From Bretschneidera sinensis (taxonomy: Eukaryota; Streptophyta; Magnoliopsida; Brassicales; Akaniaceae): a stretch of DNA of 64,000 nt. The position numbers were made by a program, and so were the translations under genes. How positions within the stretch are numbered: position 1 is the stretch's first letter; each line of letters begins with the position of its first letter. The notes under the pieces were generated by a model that was given only the letters and a program-made list of their open reading frames with translations, ran no database searches and was not told the origin of the DNA. The DNA lies in contig CM043698.1 of NCBI GenBank assembly GCA_023935145.1, positions 68,313,501 through 68,377,500 on the forward strand, in the 5' to 3' direction. Below are positions 52,651-62,578 of this stretch, one piece after another.

Positions 52651-52795
52651 ACCACTTCCTTTTAGTGGCATACTTACTTCCTCTGCCATGACTCGCAGTT
52701 CCCATAACCTGTCTCCTAAAACTAAGAGTCCCGCCGATATTAACCTGAGCTACAAAAGCAACAAATCATGTTTACCTCTGACTCTGTACTATAGT

Positions 52796-53504
52796 AACTC
52801 GAGTCAAAAAGGCTACGAAATTAAACCGACCTTAATATGACCAAGCAAAATTCCACCTTTTGACGTGAACACTTACTGCTTACTGAGGCAAGAGGTCCAG
52901 TTACTCAGCGAAAAGTTTATTGATAATTTTTTTTTATTTTTATATTTTCCTATGCCCAAGAGTTCATCCAACAAGTCATCCAGTTTCAGTTAAGATAAGA
53001 AAAAATACACATTAAAATCACATGTCATACCTCACATAATTTGTGCTAATGTGCTCGTGTTAGATTAGATCAAACATGTGAATTCTCAAAATGCCTAAAG
53101 TAAGTAACTAAATTTTAAAAATTTATCACCAGATCATGTGTTCAAAATGTTAAGCTCACCAATGACATTACATCACAGAAAATGTTTAGATCAACTAAAA
53201 TTTCACGATAACATGAGCATGCATTTATCTCTATGACGAAAAGACAACAAATTAGGACAAAGTGTGTGATGTGTCTCCTATACCCCCAAACTTAAATTAC
53301 ACATTGACCCCAATGTGTGACTAATATGGAAAGAGCTGACCTGAGATATGGAGAACTATCTGGACTGGTATGGCTCATAGCATACCCCCAAACTTGAACT
53401 GAAGTACGCTTTGTCCCTGAAAAATAAAAACTGGAAAACAAAAAAATACTGGAAACAAACATTAATCATAAAAATGCAAATTAATAAATAAACAAAAGAA
53501 AAGA
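52796..53504 (-). other. 3'UTR of element E, truncated
   Basis: Matches the A/C/D 3'UTR up to the hairpin unit (about 52850-52915) and then stops against F. It has two polypurine-like tracts in reverse (53283-53293 and 53385-53395). Confidence 0.72.
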
Positions 53505-53557
53505 TAAGCTGTGGGGTGCCTCCCATGAGCGCTAAGTTTAATGTCTTCAGCCAGACC
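53505..53557 (-). promoter_or_regulatory. Conserved post-coding box, element E
   Basis: The minus strand reads GGCTGAAGACATTAAAC, TTAGCGC, CATGGGAGGCACCCC. It directly follows the truncated RT. Confidence 0.78.
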
Positions 53558-53562
53558 CAACA

Positions 53563-54345
53563 TTAGTAAACAAGCCCAACGAAATGCTCCGCCATCTGAT
53601 CAATAAATGGGAATGAAAAATGATCAGGCCTAGTGGCAGCATTCAATTTACGGTAGCTGATACACACTCTCCAAATTGACCGAACACGAGTTGGAACCAA
53701 CTTGTTGTCCTTATGCTGCACTACCGTTAATTCAGCACGTTTGGGCATAACATGAATCTGGCTCACCCACTTGCTATCAGAGATGGGATAAATGATCTCT
53801 GCCTCTAACAGCTTAATATCTTCGGCGCTCATAACCTCTTGCATAGCAGGGTTAAGCCTTCTTTGTGGCTCCCTCGATGGCTTGGCATTCTCCTCCAACT
53901 GTATCATGTACGTCACCACCGAGGGGTTGATTCCTTTGACATCTTCAATAGTCCAGCCTATAGCTTCCTGATGCTCTCTTAAGACGTCCAATAATTTCTC
54001 CTCTAGAGCATCACCCAAATCTAAAGCTATAATTATAGGCAAAGAATCTGCTGGACCTGGGAACTTATACTCAAGATTATCCAGTAAAGGCTTAAGTTCC
54101 TTCTTATGAGGTTCAGGTGTTGTGGTTTCCTCCGTCTCACTGATCTTTAGAGGTGCAGACTCCAAAGTAGCATTAGCTTGCTCAAACAACTTATCTAAGC
54201 CCAAATCCTCTTCAAATTGAGCAAAGCATGCCTCCATGGGGTCCTTAATACGTGATTCATCCATAATCTCCTCCGTCTCACTACTCTTCTGAGGATCAGA
54301 CTCCAAAATGGCATTCACTTCCTCGAGTAACTTATCTAAGCCCAA
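53563..54345 (-). pseudogene. Linker and RT start of element E
   Basis: The first 100 residues hold two copies of a unit (LDKLLEEVNAILESDPQKSS and LDKLFEQANATLESAPLK) joined by ACFAQFEEDLG. Then come ELKPLLDNLEYKF, IGWTIEDVKGINPS and RT motifs EAEIIYPISDSKWVS, WRVCISYRKLNAATRPDHF and FIDQMAEHF. The protein ends there, before the catalytic aspartates, so it has no RT activity. Confidence 0.83.
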
Positions 54346-55157
54346 GTCCTCTCCAAAGTGAGCAAAGCATGCCTCCAGGGGATCCTCAAACTCCTCTCAG
54401 GGTAAGGCGCTTTAGGTAAAAACGACCTAGGGAGATCCTTAATGATAGGTGTGGCTGTAGATGGCTCAGCATCTCTCTTTTCTTTGTTGCCACTTTCTTG
54501 CCCTTGTATAGGAGTTGATAAATTTCCCACCGCAAACTGTTCCTTTGGGTTAGGATCAGGTTGACTGGGGAACTTTCTTTCCTCTCCTTCACCCACGTAA
54601 CTTGCGATTTGATCAATTTGACTCTCTAGCTCGGCAATTGCTTGGGTGTTTTCTATGGTTGCACTCATCACTTCACTCATAGATTGGTTAGTCGTTTTCA
54701 TGAAATCATTGAGAGCATCCTCCAATGACTGTGAAACTAACGCTGGCGCTTGAATGGGAGCTTGGTAAGCGGGTGATGGTGCTGGATAGGCATAACTTGG
54801 TATTGGTGGAGGAAATTCGGGAGGGTATTGATTATAAGGGGCTCCTCCCTGATTCATCAGTTGGTTCTGCTCCCATGAAAAATTAGAGTGGTTCCACCAC
54901 TCTGGATTGTATGTTTCGGAGTAAGATCCATTTGATTCCCAACAACAGTCATTGAATGCATTCATTTGTTCCATGGGGTACTCGGCACAAGCCGGCATTG
55001 ATGGACAATTCTGTGCTAGATGCATAGGACTAGCACAGATGGAACAGCTATCAACATTGAATGTGTTGGCAGCATTGAGGGACGGGCCGATCATTTTAAT
55101 GAAATCCTTGAGGGCGTCCTCTAAAGACTGTGAAACCGGCACTGGATTCATCCACAT
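54336..55157 (-). CDS. Gag C-terminal region of element E
   Basis: An open 273-codon frame lacking the capsid domain. It contains an intact zinc knuckle CSICASPMHLAQNC (C-x2-C-x4-H-x4-C), ETYNPEWWNHSNFSW, a proline/tyrosine-rich stretch and a coiled-coil-like part (about residues 145-190). VSQSLEDALKDF near the start is repeated as VSQSLEDALNDF at about residue 140, indicating an internal duplication. Only about 110 bases separate it from the primer site, so the N-terminal gag was deleted. The protease is absent too. Confidence 0.8.
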   Translation of the reverse strand: MWMNPVPVSQSLEDALKDFIKMIGPSLNAANTFNVDSCSICASPMHLAQNCPSMPACAEYPMEQMNAFNDCCWESNGSYSETYNPEWWNHSNFSWEQNQLMNQGGAPYNQYPPEFPPPIPSYAYPAPSPAYQAPIQAPALVSQSLEDALNDFMKTTNQSMSEVMSATIENTQAIAELESQIDQIASYVGEGEERKFPSQPDPNPKEQFAVGNLSTPIQGQESGNKEKRDAEPSTATPIIKDLPRSFLPKAPYPERSLRIPWRHALLTLERTWA

Positions 55158-55271
55158 TTTTTTTAATTTTTTTTTAAATTAAATTATTTTTTTTTATTTT
55201 TTTATTTTTATAACTAACTAGTAGAAAAATAAAATCAATTCAGACCAAAAAATTTCACAAACAAAACGATT

Positions 55272-55288
55272 CCCCGGCAACGGCGCCA
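55272..55288 (-). promoter_or_regulatory. Primer-binding site of element E
   Basis: The minus strand reads TGGCGCCGTTGCCGGGG, the standard Athila-type tRNA-Asp-like site with no changes. Confidence 0.92.
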
Positions 55289-55294
55289 AAAACT

Positions 55295-56545
55295 TGTTGT
55301 GAGTTTTAAATTACTCGCAAGCGCACGAGGTCGAATCCACAGGGAATTGCGTTGTGAAAATATAATTTTTAATCTAAATTAACTCTATCTTAACCTAGTT
55401 TCGAATTTTGAATGATAATTTGCAAAATAAATTAAAACTAAATTTAATTGATTTAAAATCTAATAATAAAAAGCACTAAGGTTTCCGAATCCACCCCACC
55501 GAAGTTAAGCATACATGTTCTAAAAATATAGCCTATCAAAACATTCAATGAATCCAACTATAAGACAAAAAACAAAGAATATCCCAACTAAACCAAAAGC
55601 ACCCGATGTATCCGCTCTTAACAAATCACAAAGGGAATCCAATTTAATCGAAAAGCATTCAATGTATCCATCAGATGAAACACAAAGAAAATCCAACAGA
55701 CAATTTAAACTCAATCAATTATAAGATTAACTCAAATAATTGACAGAACATTTATACTAAAAATTGTCAGATTTGTACAAGCAAATCTGAACTACTACGC
55801 CAAACAACGGCGGGGCTTCATCTTCAACCTTAGCTGAAGAGTCTAGCCACTCATAACTATAAAACTATAATAACAAGTGCTAAACATTTAAACTAAAACA
55901 ATTGAATATAAAGAAATAAATAAACAACTTTATATGGGAGAAATTCCACTCACTGACGGGCGGCGCTTCCCCTCGTGGTAGCAATGCCTTCGGGATCCAC
56001 CAGAATGCTAGCGGACGTCCACCGGTAAACACCAAAGTGGCTCAGGAATTGTACACTGAATGATGAAGTGGAGTGGGTCTTATATAGGCAAATACCACAA
56101 GTGGAATGTGTTTCCAATCCGATGTGGGATGTGGGATATAGAAACGTGTTTCCAACCAATGTGGGATGTTGGATTTAAGTCTTCACATGCCCTTCAAAAC
56201 TTCTGTTCACGCTGAAATCCCGCACAGCCCGCACAGCCTGACCTTTGTCTACTAAAACGGCCATAACTTTCTGTAGAAAAATCATTTTTACGAGCCGTAA
56301 AATTCTCCAGAAAATAGACTTCTGGATCTTTCTAAGCATATATGGCTCATATCCTGGTTCTTCTTGAATCAATACAGTTTAATTTTCAAAGATGATTGAT
56401 CTGTACGGGCAATTCTGGCAATTTTAGTGAAACTCCTTTTCCAGTGCTTGTAAACCTGAAAAACAACGAAAACAACTCAAAGTAACAAATTCCTAAGCTA
56501 ACAAATGTAAATTAGAGGGCCAAAATATGCAATATTTGGCACTCA
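55295..56545 (-). repeat. 5' LTR of element E
   Basis: On the minus strand it begins TGAGTGCCAAATATTGC and ends ACTCACAACA. A TATA-like box (TATATAAG on the minus strand) is at 56080-56087. The segment 56243-56440 is closely similar to part of the B LTR (13590-13790), although the LTR ends differ. No second copy is present. Confidence 0.8.
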
Positions 56546-57478
56546 TAAACTATAGTTCCCTATGACAAGGAATGCTTCATCTGGGTGGTCTCCTACATTG
56601 TACACTCATGCTAGTACCACCTCTGGGTTTTTCGAATCTAGACTTTTTCCGCTAATTTCTCATATCTCTCATTTCCATCACATCCTTCTCAGTCTGAAGT
56701 GTTATATCCACCAATCTAACATAATTCATATGCCTCATGTAAGATAGTTCTTTTATCAAATCTTATAACGTAGTTCATCTATGAACCTCTTGCACTTCTT
56801 CTCTCCTAGGTCTACCATTTTCAGTACAAACCTCAACAAAGCCACAAATCTCTTATCATACTGAGTTATAGTCAATACATTTACCCCAAATAATTAAAAT
56901 CTCTATTTTATTAGGCTCTAGAGGTATAAGGAAAGTATCTATCAAGGAAAAACCTACTTAAACCTATTCCAGGTTAAGAGTCTATCAACATCTGCACTTA
57001 CCCTGGGAAGAAAATCCTTTCACCATTCTAGGGCCTCTCTCTCTAACTCAAACGAAGCAAAGACAATCATCTGCCTGTCAGTTACTGGTAAAATACCAAA
57101 TAATCTCTCTATATTTGGAGCATAAACTCACTTTCCACTTTTGAACATTTACCATTTACTAGATTTACAACAATCTCAAGCATTGCTCTAGCCTGTTCAT
57201 CAAGTCTATGCTATAAACTATCATTTCTATCATCTGTTACATTCATTTATCAAGAGCATGTGTAAGAGCTTATCTTAACTCATCTCTTTCAACTTCAGAT
57301 ACTCTCATACCTTTACTAATATCAATTATATTACTACTATCAATCATACTATCAACATATTCCCTTCTAGAACCACAGATTCAGACTCAGCCTCAACTTG
57401 TCAAAAATATTGAGGGCCTACCATGCCCTTTCAAATCAACAACTCTAACTCTAGCTCTAGCGCATCCATGCGTCATTC
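56546..57478 (-). pseudogene. Gag of chromovirus F
   Basis: The minus strand shows ARARVRVVDLKGHGRPS near the start, then ERLFGILPVTDRQMIVFASF, LEREALEWWKDF-like and LTWNRFK phrases. These match the retrotransposon-gag domain of chromoviruses (the FxxLPxTDRQK...A region). Decayed TQYDKRF-like and ENGRPRREEV-like phrases follow. It has many stops, and is cut by E at 56545 and by G at 57479. Confidence 0.7.
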
Positions 57479-57953
57479 TGACAACGCTCAAACTAACACG
57501 CGATTATTGTGTATAGCTGAGGTGTCGATCCCACAAGGAAAGTGAAATACAAGAGAAAGTGTAAACCTTAATACTAAACGATAAAGTTCAAATAAGAAAA
57601 TCTGAGTTTTACTAATGAAATTATAAGAGAGTTGTGAAAATATGATGAAGAGTTCAATAAAGAAATAACAAGGTTCTAGGAATCCTTACTAAGTTCGTTG
57701 CCTTATTCCTATCTTGACTTAAATGTTTTATCTCAATTACTAGTTTCACATCCCAAACAAGCAATTGGTAAATATTCAATCAAAGCATATAAATACCCTA
57801 ATGTAATTGTCATAAATTACTCCTTAATTCCAATTCAAATATACAAGATCTATCTTATAAATTATCAAGAAGCGGCGATATTTTTTAATAATAATACTAC
57901 AGTAATGGACAAACCTATAAGATAGATCTATAGAAATCAATTGCATCTAACAA
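57479..57953 (-). repeat. LTR of element G, first part
   Basis: It resembles the LTR end of B (the GAGGTGTCGATCCCACAAGG region against GGGGTGTCGATTCCACAGGG) and starts TGACAACG at 57479. It is interrupted by copia J at 57953 and continues at 63560. Confidence 0.75.
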
Positions 57954-58936
57954 TGTTGGAAATCACCTTCACAAGATGCCCAGGTGGTGATCTTCCAAAC
58001 ACCCAAGTCTAGAATGACTTATAGAAAGAAATACAACAATCGAAAGCAAGAAAGAAAAGAAGACAAACGATTTGTTATTGAGGTTCGGCAATAGCCTATG
58101 TCCCCGTGAGTTCCTCTGAACTCTCTGCACTAAATCAATGGTTCTTTACAATTACAGCAACCCTCTTCAAGAAGCTCAAGTTCTTGAAGTAACAAAGAAG
58201 AGAACAAGAAAGACTTTATCACTTTCTATATTAATCTCTCTTCTTTACAACCAACCTCTCTACAATGAGTCCCTCTTGTATGTTTGTGTCTTTGCACTTT
58301 CACACAATTCTCTTTTGTATGTCTGTCATACACACACTTGTGTTTTGTATCATAATGTGTTTCACATCTTATCACATGAGATTGAACCTAGGTGACCCTT
58401 TATATAGTGCACCAACTTCTTGTCCAATCTTGTGTGTCATTCTCCACCCTTAGATCTTGATGACCAATCAACCATGGCCCTCCATCAATCCTAAGTGGTG
58501 CTGTGCATTTTAACCTTGTATCCATGCACCTAAAAGGAGGTTTAAACAAGCTATCTATGTGTGCCTCATTGTGCCTAGCGCCTAGGGGCTGAACAGGGGG
58601 CGATGAGACGCTAGGCAAAGCCCCTTTGCACCACGTTCTGGACGGTGCGGTGTTGGTGGAGGGGCGGTGTGGCACTGCCCTTCTTCAAACTGCATCCTTG
58701 CTGGGCAGTGCGGCACTGGTAAGGGAGAGGTGAGGCGCACACTGGTGCTATCCCTCTCACAGCTGTGCGCACTCTTTTCCCTTGTTGAATAGGGGTGTGC
58801 ACACACACAGAAATGGATGCACACACATGTGTGCACTCCTTTAACATGCTGTATTTTAATCTTCCAACCTTGGTTTAGACTTTAAACATCTTTGAACCAT
58901 GTTTAGACATGTTTAAACTTTAGAAAAATACCAACA
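57954..58936 (-). repeat. 3' LTR of copia J
   Basis: Plus-strand ends are TGTTGG and CCAACA. It matches the right LTR except for the first 30 bases or so. The minus-strand TATA box (CTATATAAAG) is at 58399-58408. Plus-strand frames at 58138-58453 are repeated in both LTRs and are not called genes. Confidence 0.88.
58571..58745 (-). repeat. GC-rich GCGCCTAGGCGC tract, J 3' LTR
   Basis: It contains TAGCGCCTAGGGGCTG, GACGGTGCGGTG and GGGGCGGTG-type phrases, upstream of the TATA box on the minus strand. The right LTR copy (63196-63360) keeps the unmutated TAGCGCCTAGGCGCTG. Confidence 0.75.
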
Positions 58937-58951
58937 ATCTCTACCTTTGTC
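58937..58951 (-). promoter_or_regulatory. Polypurine tract of copia J
   Basis: The minus strand reads GACAAAGGTAGAGAT directly before the 3' LTR. Confidence 0.78.
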
Positions 58952-59016
58952 TAAGTGTTTAAACCCGAACCATTGTGCAGAGAACTTCAGGATCCAAACT
59001 CATCTTGAGTCATTAA

Positions 59017-59361
59017 TCAACCAACTCCATTCTTAAGAAGTCCAAGGCAATGATTGGACCTTCTTAGAGGTAGAACCTTGGTGCCTAAATCTATAGGACT
59101 TTCCTCCGTGGTCTTCTTATCAACATGAATGCTTCCTTTCGTACCATTTTTCTGAATGTAATGATACCGAACATCCATATGCTTCGTCCCCTCATGGAAC
59201 ACAGGATTCCTCCACAAGTGCCATGCACTTTGGCTATCTATAGACACTACCACATGCTCTTTTAGGACCTCCCACTCGTACCCTTTGCACCCCATAGCCT
59301 CCTTTATGGCTTCCGTAGCCGCTATGCATTCTACCCCGGTTGTTATGAGTGCTACCACCGA
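59017..59361 (-). pseudogene. RNase H of copia J
   Basis: ECIAATEAIKEAMGCKGYEW, VSIDSQSAWHLWRNPVFHEG, TKHMDVRYHYIQ and DLGTKVLP follow the copia RNase H order. The upstream half is lost in a deletion and a stop precedes it. Confidence 0.83.
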
Positions 59362-59931
59362 CTACCATTGAGCCTTCAAGTACCTCAGCAACCACTTCAT
59401 CCCAAGCCAATGCTTCTTTCCGGGACTACTCACAAATCTATTGAGAACACCCATTACCCAAGAAACCCTTAACCAATTTCTATCATTTTCTTGGATTCTA
59501 CACATCCCAAGGATATTTTGTGTAAGGCTGAGATCCTTCCTTTCGAACTCCTCACTGAGTTGAGATGTAAAACTTTCCATCCTCATCCTGCTATTCCGAA
59601 CCAACAGCACATTAATGATATAGATGAGGATACTCACCATCTTCTCCACCTTGTGTCTAGGTGAGAAAGTTTCTGTGAAATCTATGTCTTTTCTTCTTGT
59701 GAACCCATTCGCCACCAGCTTAGCCTTATTTTAGACTTCATCTCCTAGAGGGTACCCTTCTTTGATCTTGTAAGTCCACTTATAATCCACAATTCTCTGA
59801 TTTCCCGGCATATGCACCAATTCCCAAAAGTTGTTCTTCCTCAAAGAATCCATTTCTTCCTCTATAGCTAGCTTCCATCTTGGAGAATCCTTACATCCCA
59901 TGGCATCAATGTAAGTCTCTTGTTCACTCAT
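59362..59931 (-). pseudogene. Reverse transcriptase remnant of copia J
   Basis: The start is well kept: SPRWKLAIEEEMDSLRKNNFWELV, DYKWTYKIKEG. After a stop, KLVANGFTRRKDIDFTETFSP and VEKMVSIL follow. The protein then jumps to SQLSEEFERKDLS and WLLRYLKAQW. The segment with the catalytic aspartates (the usual YVDD) is absent, so J cannot reverse transcribe. Confidence 0.85.
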
Positions 59932-59943
59932 CTCTCCTTCTAT

Positions 59944-60588
59944 CTAAGGAGCTGCTGCATTCACAGCATCCGCAGACCTATATCTTGAAGGTGGTCCGAC
60001 CAGCCTTCTTTCCTGGTCTCTTGTGAGTTGATAGTCCTTCCGACTCCCGTCATCATCAACCTCCAGTTCAACCTTCTCATGAGTGTCCTGAGCTTGGCAT
60101 TCATCAATGGGCTCTACCTGGTCTAAACCTTCTTGCTTTCCCTGCTCTACCTGAACTGAATTCTCCTTGATGCTATGCTCCACAAGAACCAAACTGGTTT
60201 GCTCACTAGCCCCTACAGGGTTAGTTTTCTCCAAATAAGGAAATAAAAATTCATTAAAAATAGCATCCCTACTTATTATGAGTTTCAGTCCTTCTAAAGA
60301 CCACAACCTATACCCCTTAGCCCCTTCCCCATATCCTAGAAACACACACTTTCTAGATCCTGAGCTAAGTCTATCATCATTTTGTTGTGCATATGTAGCA
60401 CACCCAAAAGTTCTAAGGTTGTCGAACTCAGGAGGTTTTCCACTCCACATCTCTTTAGGAGTCTTATGGTACACAATCCTAGAGGGTGATCTATTAACCA
60501 AATATGCAGCAGTAGACACAGCTTCCCCCCAAAAACATTTGGGTAATCCGGATCCATTTAACATGCACCTAACCTTTTCCATATCCAC
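59944..60588 (-). CDS. Integrase C-terminal part of copia J
   Basis: A 214-codon open frame. It holds FWGEAVSTAAYLVNRSPS, KTPKEMWSGKPPEFDNLRTF, GCATYAQQND, KCVFLGYGEGAKGYRLW and a Glu/Asp-rich tail ending RYRSADAVNAAAP. It follows the integrase core after one frameshift (about 60560-60590). It would join the catalytic core in the intact polyprotein. Confidence 0.86.
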   Translation of the reverse strand: MDMEKVRCMLNGSGLPKCFWGEAVSTAAYLVNRSPSRIVYHKTPKEMWSGKPPEFDNLRTFGCATYAQQNDDRLSSGSRKCVFLGYGEGAKGYRLWSLEGLKLIISRDAIFNEFLFPYLEKTNPVGASEQTSLVLVEHSIKENSVQVEQGKQEGLDQVEPIDECQAQDTHEKVELEVDDDGSRKDYQLTRDQERRLVGPPSRYRSADAVNAAAP

Positions 60589-61601
60589 TCAGAAACTCCA
60601 CTTTGCTTAGGGGTTTCCACAACCGTCCTATGTCTTAAAATCCCATTTAACCTACAAAATTGATCAAGTTCTTGGTTAAAAATTTCTAAGCCATTATCGG
60701 TTCTTATTCCCTTAACTACCCTGCCCATTTGAGTCTTTACCAACCCTTTCCACACCACTAATTTATTCAAAGCATCTGATTTATTTTTAACCAAATAAAC
60801 CCAAACCTTTCTTGAATAATCATCAATTAAAGACAGAAAATAAATGTTACCTCCCTGTGTTGGTGTCCTTGCTGGTCCCCAAAGGTCCGCATGAATGTAG
60901 TTAAGAATACTCTTAGACTTGTGCACTCCGGTGTTGAAGCTGACCCGCTGTTGCTTCTCAAGAACACAACACTCGCAGAAATCGAGTTCCTCTACTTTGT
61001 TTCCACCAAGTAGGCCATCCTTGCTGAGAACTTGCAAGCCCTCTTCGCTCATATGTCCCAAGTGAGTATGCCAAAGGGCTACCTCATCCATATCAGCCAT
61101 CAAGCTTGCTGCTTGATTATTGATCTCCGTCTCTCCGATCATCTCATAAAGTCCATCGTTTCTTGCTGCCTTGATCACTACAAAAGATCCCTTGGCTGCC
61201 TTGATATTTTCTCCCTCTATCTTGCATGTGTATCCCATAGAATCCAGCTGCCCCAATGAGATCAAATTCCTCCTTAAATCTGGGAGATACCTCACATTCT
61301 CCAGCAACGTTGTCATTCCATCAAACATCCTCACCTGGATGTCTCCTGTGCCCCTCACTTGGTAAGAAATATCATTCCCTAAGAAAACCCTTTCATCATT
61401 GGTTTCCTTGAAATTCTTGAACCAACTCCGGTGAGGGCACATGTGATGAGTGCACTCGGAATCCAAGATCCATTTCTCGTTGCCTTCTTGCTCCTTGCTC
61501 ACACTTGAGCACACAACAAGAACATCATTATCTTGCTGTTCTGTCTTAGCAACCGAAGCCTCTCCATTCTTGGTATGGCTTCTTCCTCTATCCCTTGTCA
61601 T
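60558..61601 (-). CDS. Protease, pre-integrase and integrase core of copia J
   Basis: The open frame includes the protease active site WILDSECTHHMC (Glu in place of the Gly of DSG, probably inactivating), a pre-integrase domain (LWHTHLGHMSEEGLQVL, CECCVLEKQQR), and the integrase core. The first Asp is in HADLWGP and the second in GIRTDNG. The frame shifts before the catalytic Glu, which would fall at VSE in QSGVSEW. M61601 is internal to gag-pol. Confidence 0.87.
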   Translation of the reverse strand: MTRDRGRSHTKNGEASVAKTEQQDNDVLVVCSSVSKEQEGNEKWILDSECTHHMCPHRSWFKNFKETNDERVFLGNDISYQVRGTGDIQVRMFDGMTTLLENVRYLPDLRRNLISLGQLDSMGYTCKIEGENIKAAKGSFVVIKAARNDGLYEMIGETEINNQAASLMADMDEVALWHTHLGHMSEEGLQVLSKDGLLGGNKVEELDFCECCVLEKQQRVSFNTGVHKSKSILNYIHADLWGPARTPTQGGNIYFLSLIDDYSRKVWVYLVKNKSDALNKLVVWKGLVKTQMGRVVKGIRTDNGLEIFNQELDQFCRLNGILRHRTVVETPKQSGVSEWIWKRLGAC

Positions 61602-62361
61602 CTTCTTACAATCTTTCTTGACATGACCCTCCTTATGGTAGTAGTAGCAACTCTTCCCTCCAAATCTCGGTTTGTAGTGCTCTTTCCCATGGCTCTCTCC
61701 TCTACCTCTGCCCTAGTAGTAGCCATGTATGTTGCTGTGCATTCTCCCATGGCTCTCCCCTCTACCTCTGTCACGGTAGTAGCTATGTATGTTGCTGTGC
61801 ACTCTCCCAAGGCTCTCTCCTCTACCTCTATCCTGGTAGTAGCCATGCATATTATTGTGCACTCCCTCATGGCTCTCTCCTCTACCTTTGTCCCAGTTGT
61901 AGCCATGGTTGCTACCATATCGAGTTGTTGGCCTTCTTCTAATAAACGGCCCTCTTCCACTTGATGCACTTCTCATCTTGACATCAAAATCATCTTGCAA
62001 CTCTTTATTAGGATCAAATTTAAAAGCAAAGATTTGTTTACAAAGATACCTCTTATCCGGGAGAGTCTTGATAAGAAACAACTCATCTAGTTTCTTCCAT
62101 ATTGCAGCTGGATCTTCCGAGTCTTTGCACTCTCTTGTGACATTATCCGATATGTGCAAGAAGATAGTGTAAGAAGATGGTGTTGCATGCCATCTTCTTC
62201 ATCTCATTCCGTTAGTCCTCTGTGACACTTGCTGGAAAAGCATCATCTTCTCCAATAGCCAAGTCCACTTTCTGTTGCACTAGAACCGCCTTGATCTTCC
62301 GCTTCTAAAGGGCAAAATCTCCCTTTCCATCAAACTTCTTATTACCGAAATTTGAACTCAT
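61602..62361 (-). pseudogene. Gag of copia J
   Basis: ATG 62361 (MSSNFGNKKFDGKGDF) is followed by stops. The frame continues AAIWKKLDELFLIKTLPDKR and FAFKFDPNKELQDDFD, then four RG-rich repeats and a zinc knuckle CYYYHKEGHVKKDC, in which the second Cys is Tyr. At least three disabling changes are seen in the first 70 codons. Confidence 0.83.
61694..61933 (-). repeat. 60-bp in-frame repeats in copia J gag
   Basis: Four tandem units of 60 bp encode variants of DRGRGESHGRVHSNIHGYY. Units begin near 61696, 61756, 61816 and 61876. They lie just before the zinc knuckle. The first has an in-frame stop. Confidence 0.9.
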
Positions 62362-62565
62362 CTTGCGGAGAAGATCCCTTGATTTATGCAGCACCCACAA
62401 ATGCTTTCCAACTTCTTCTAAACCTTAAGAACACAGATCGAAGATAGATCTTAATACCATTCTTGAATCACCTTCAAGAACACGATCAGATCTTGATCTT
62501 TACACCGTTCTTGAATCACCCAAAAAGTTGACCCTTGGAGTCTTGCTCCAATACCTTCTATTCTT

Positions 62566-62578
62566 GCTCTGATACCCA
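62566..62578 (-). promoter_or_regulatory. Primer-binding site of copia J
   Basis: The minus strand reads TGGGTATCAGAGC, the tRNA-iMet-like TGGTATCAGAGC with one extra G. Confidence 0.82.

Larger units (their letters stand above)
51665..52795 (-). mobile_element. Chromovirus-like element F, protease and RT part
   Basis: The minus strand has a decayed Ty3 chromovirus-type protease followed by RT, truncated at 51665 and interrupted at 52795 by element E. Its gag lies at 56546-57478. Confidence 0.78.
52796..56545 (-). mobile_element. Element E: internally deleted Athila-type element
   Basis: On the minus strand: LTR, primer site, C-terminal gag, RT start, conserved box and part of the 3'UTR. 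The gag capsid domain, protease, RT core, integrase and 3' LTR are missing. It interrupts chromovirus F; ACTATAGT occurs in the flanking sequence on both sides, but the exact target duplication is unclear. Confidence 0.82.

Noticed and set aside
58138..58453. Plus-strand frames in the J LTR, repeated at 62761-63076
   Set aside because: Present in both LTR copies by duplication, opposite to the element's transcription, with no recognisable domain.
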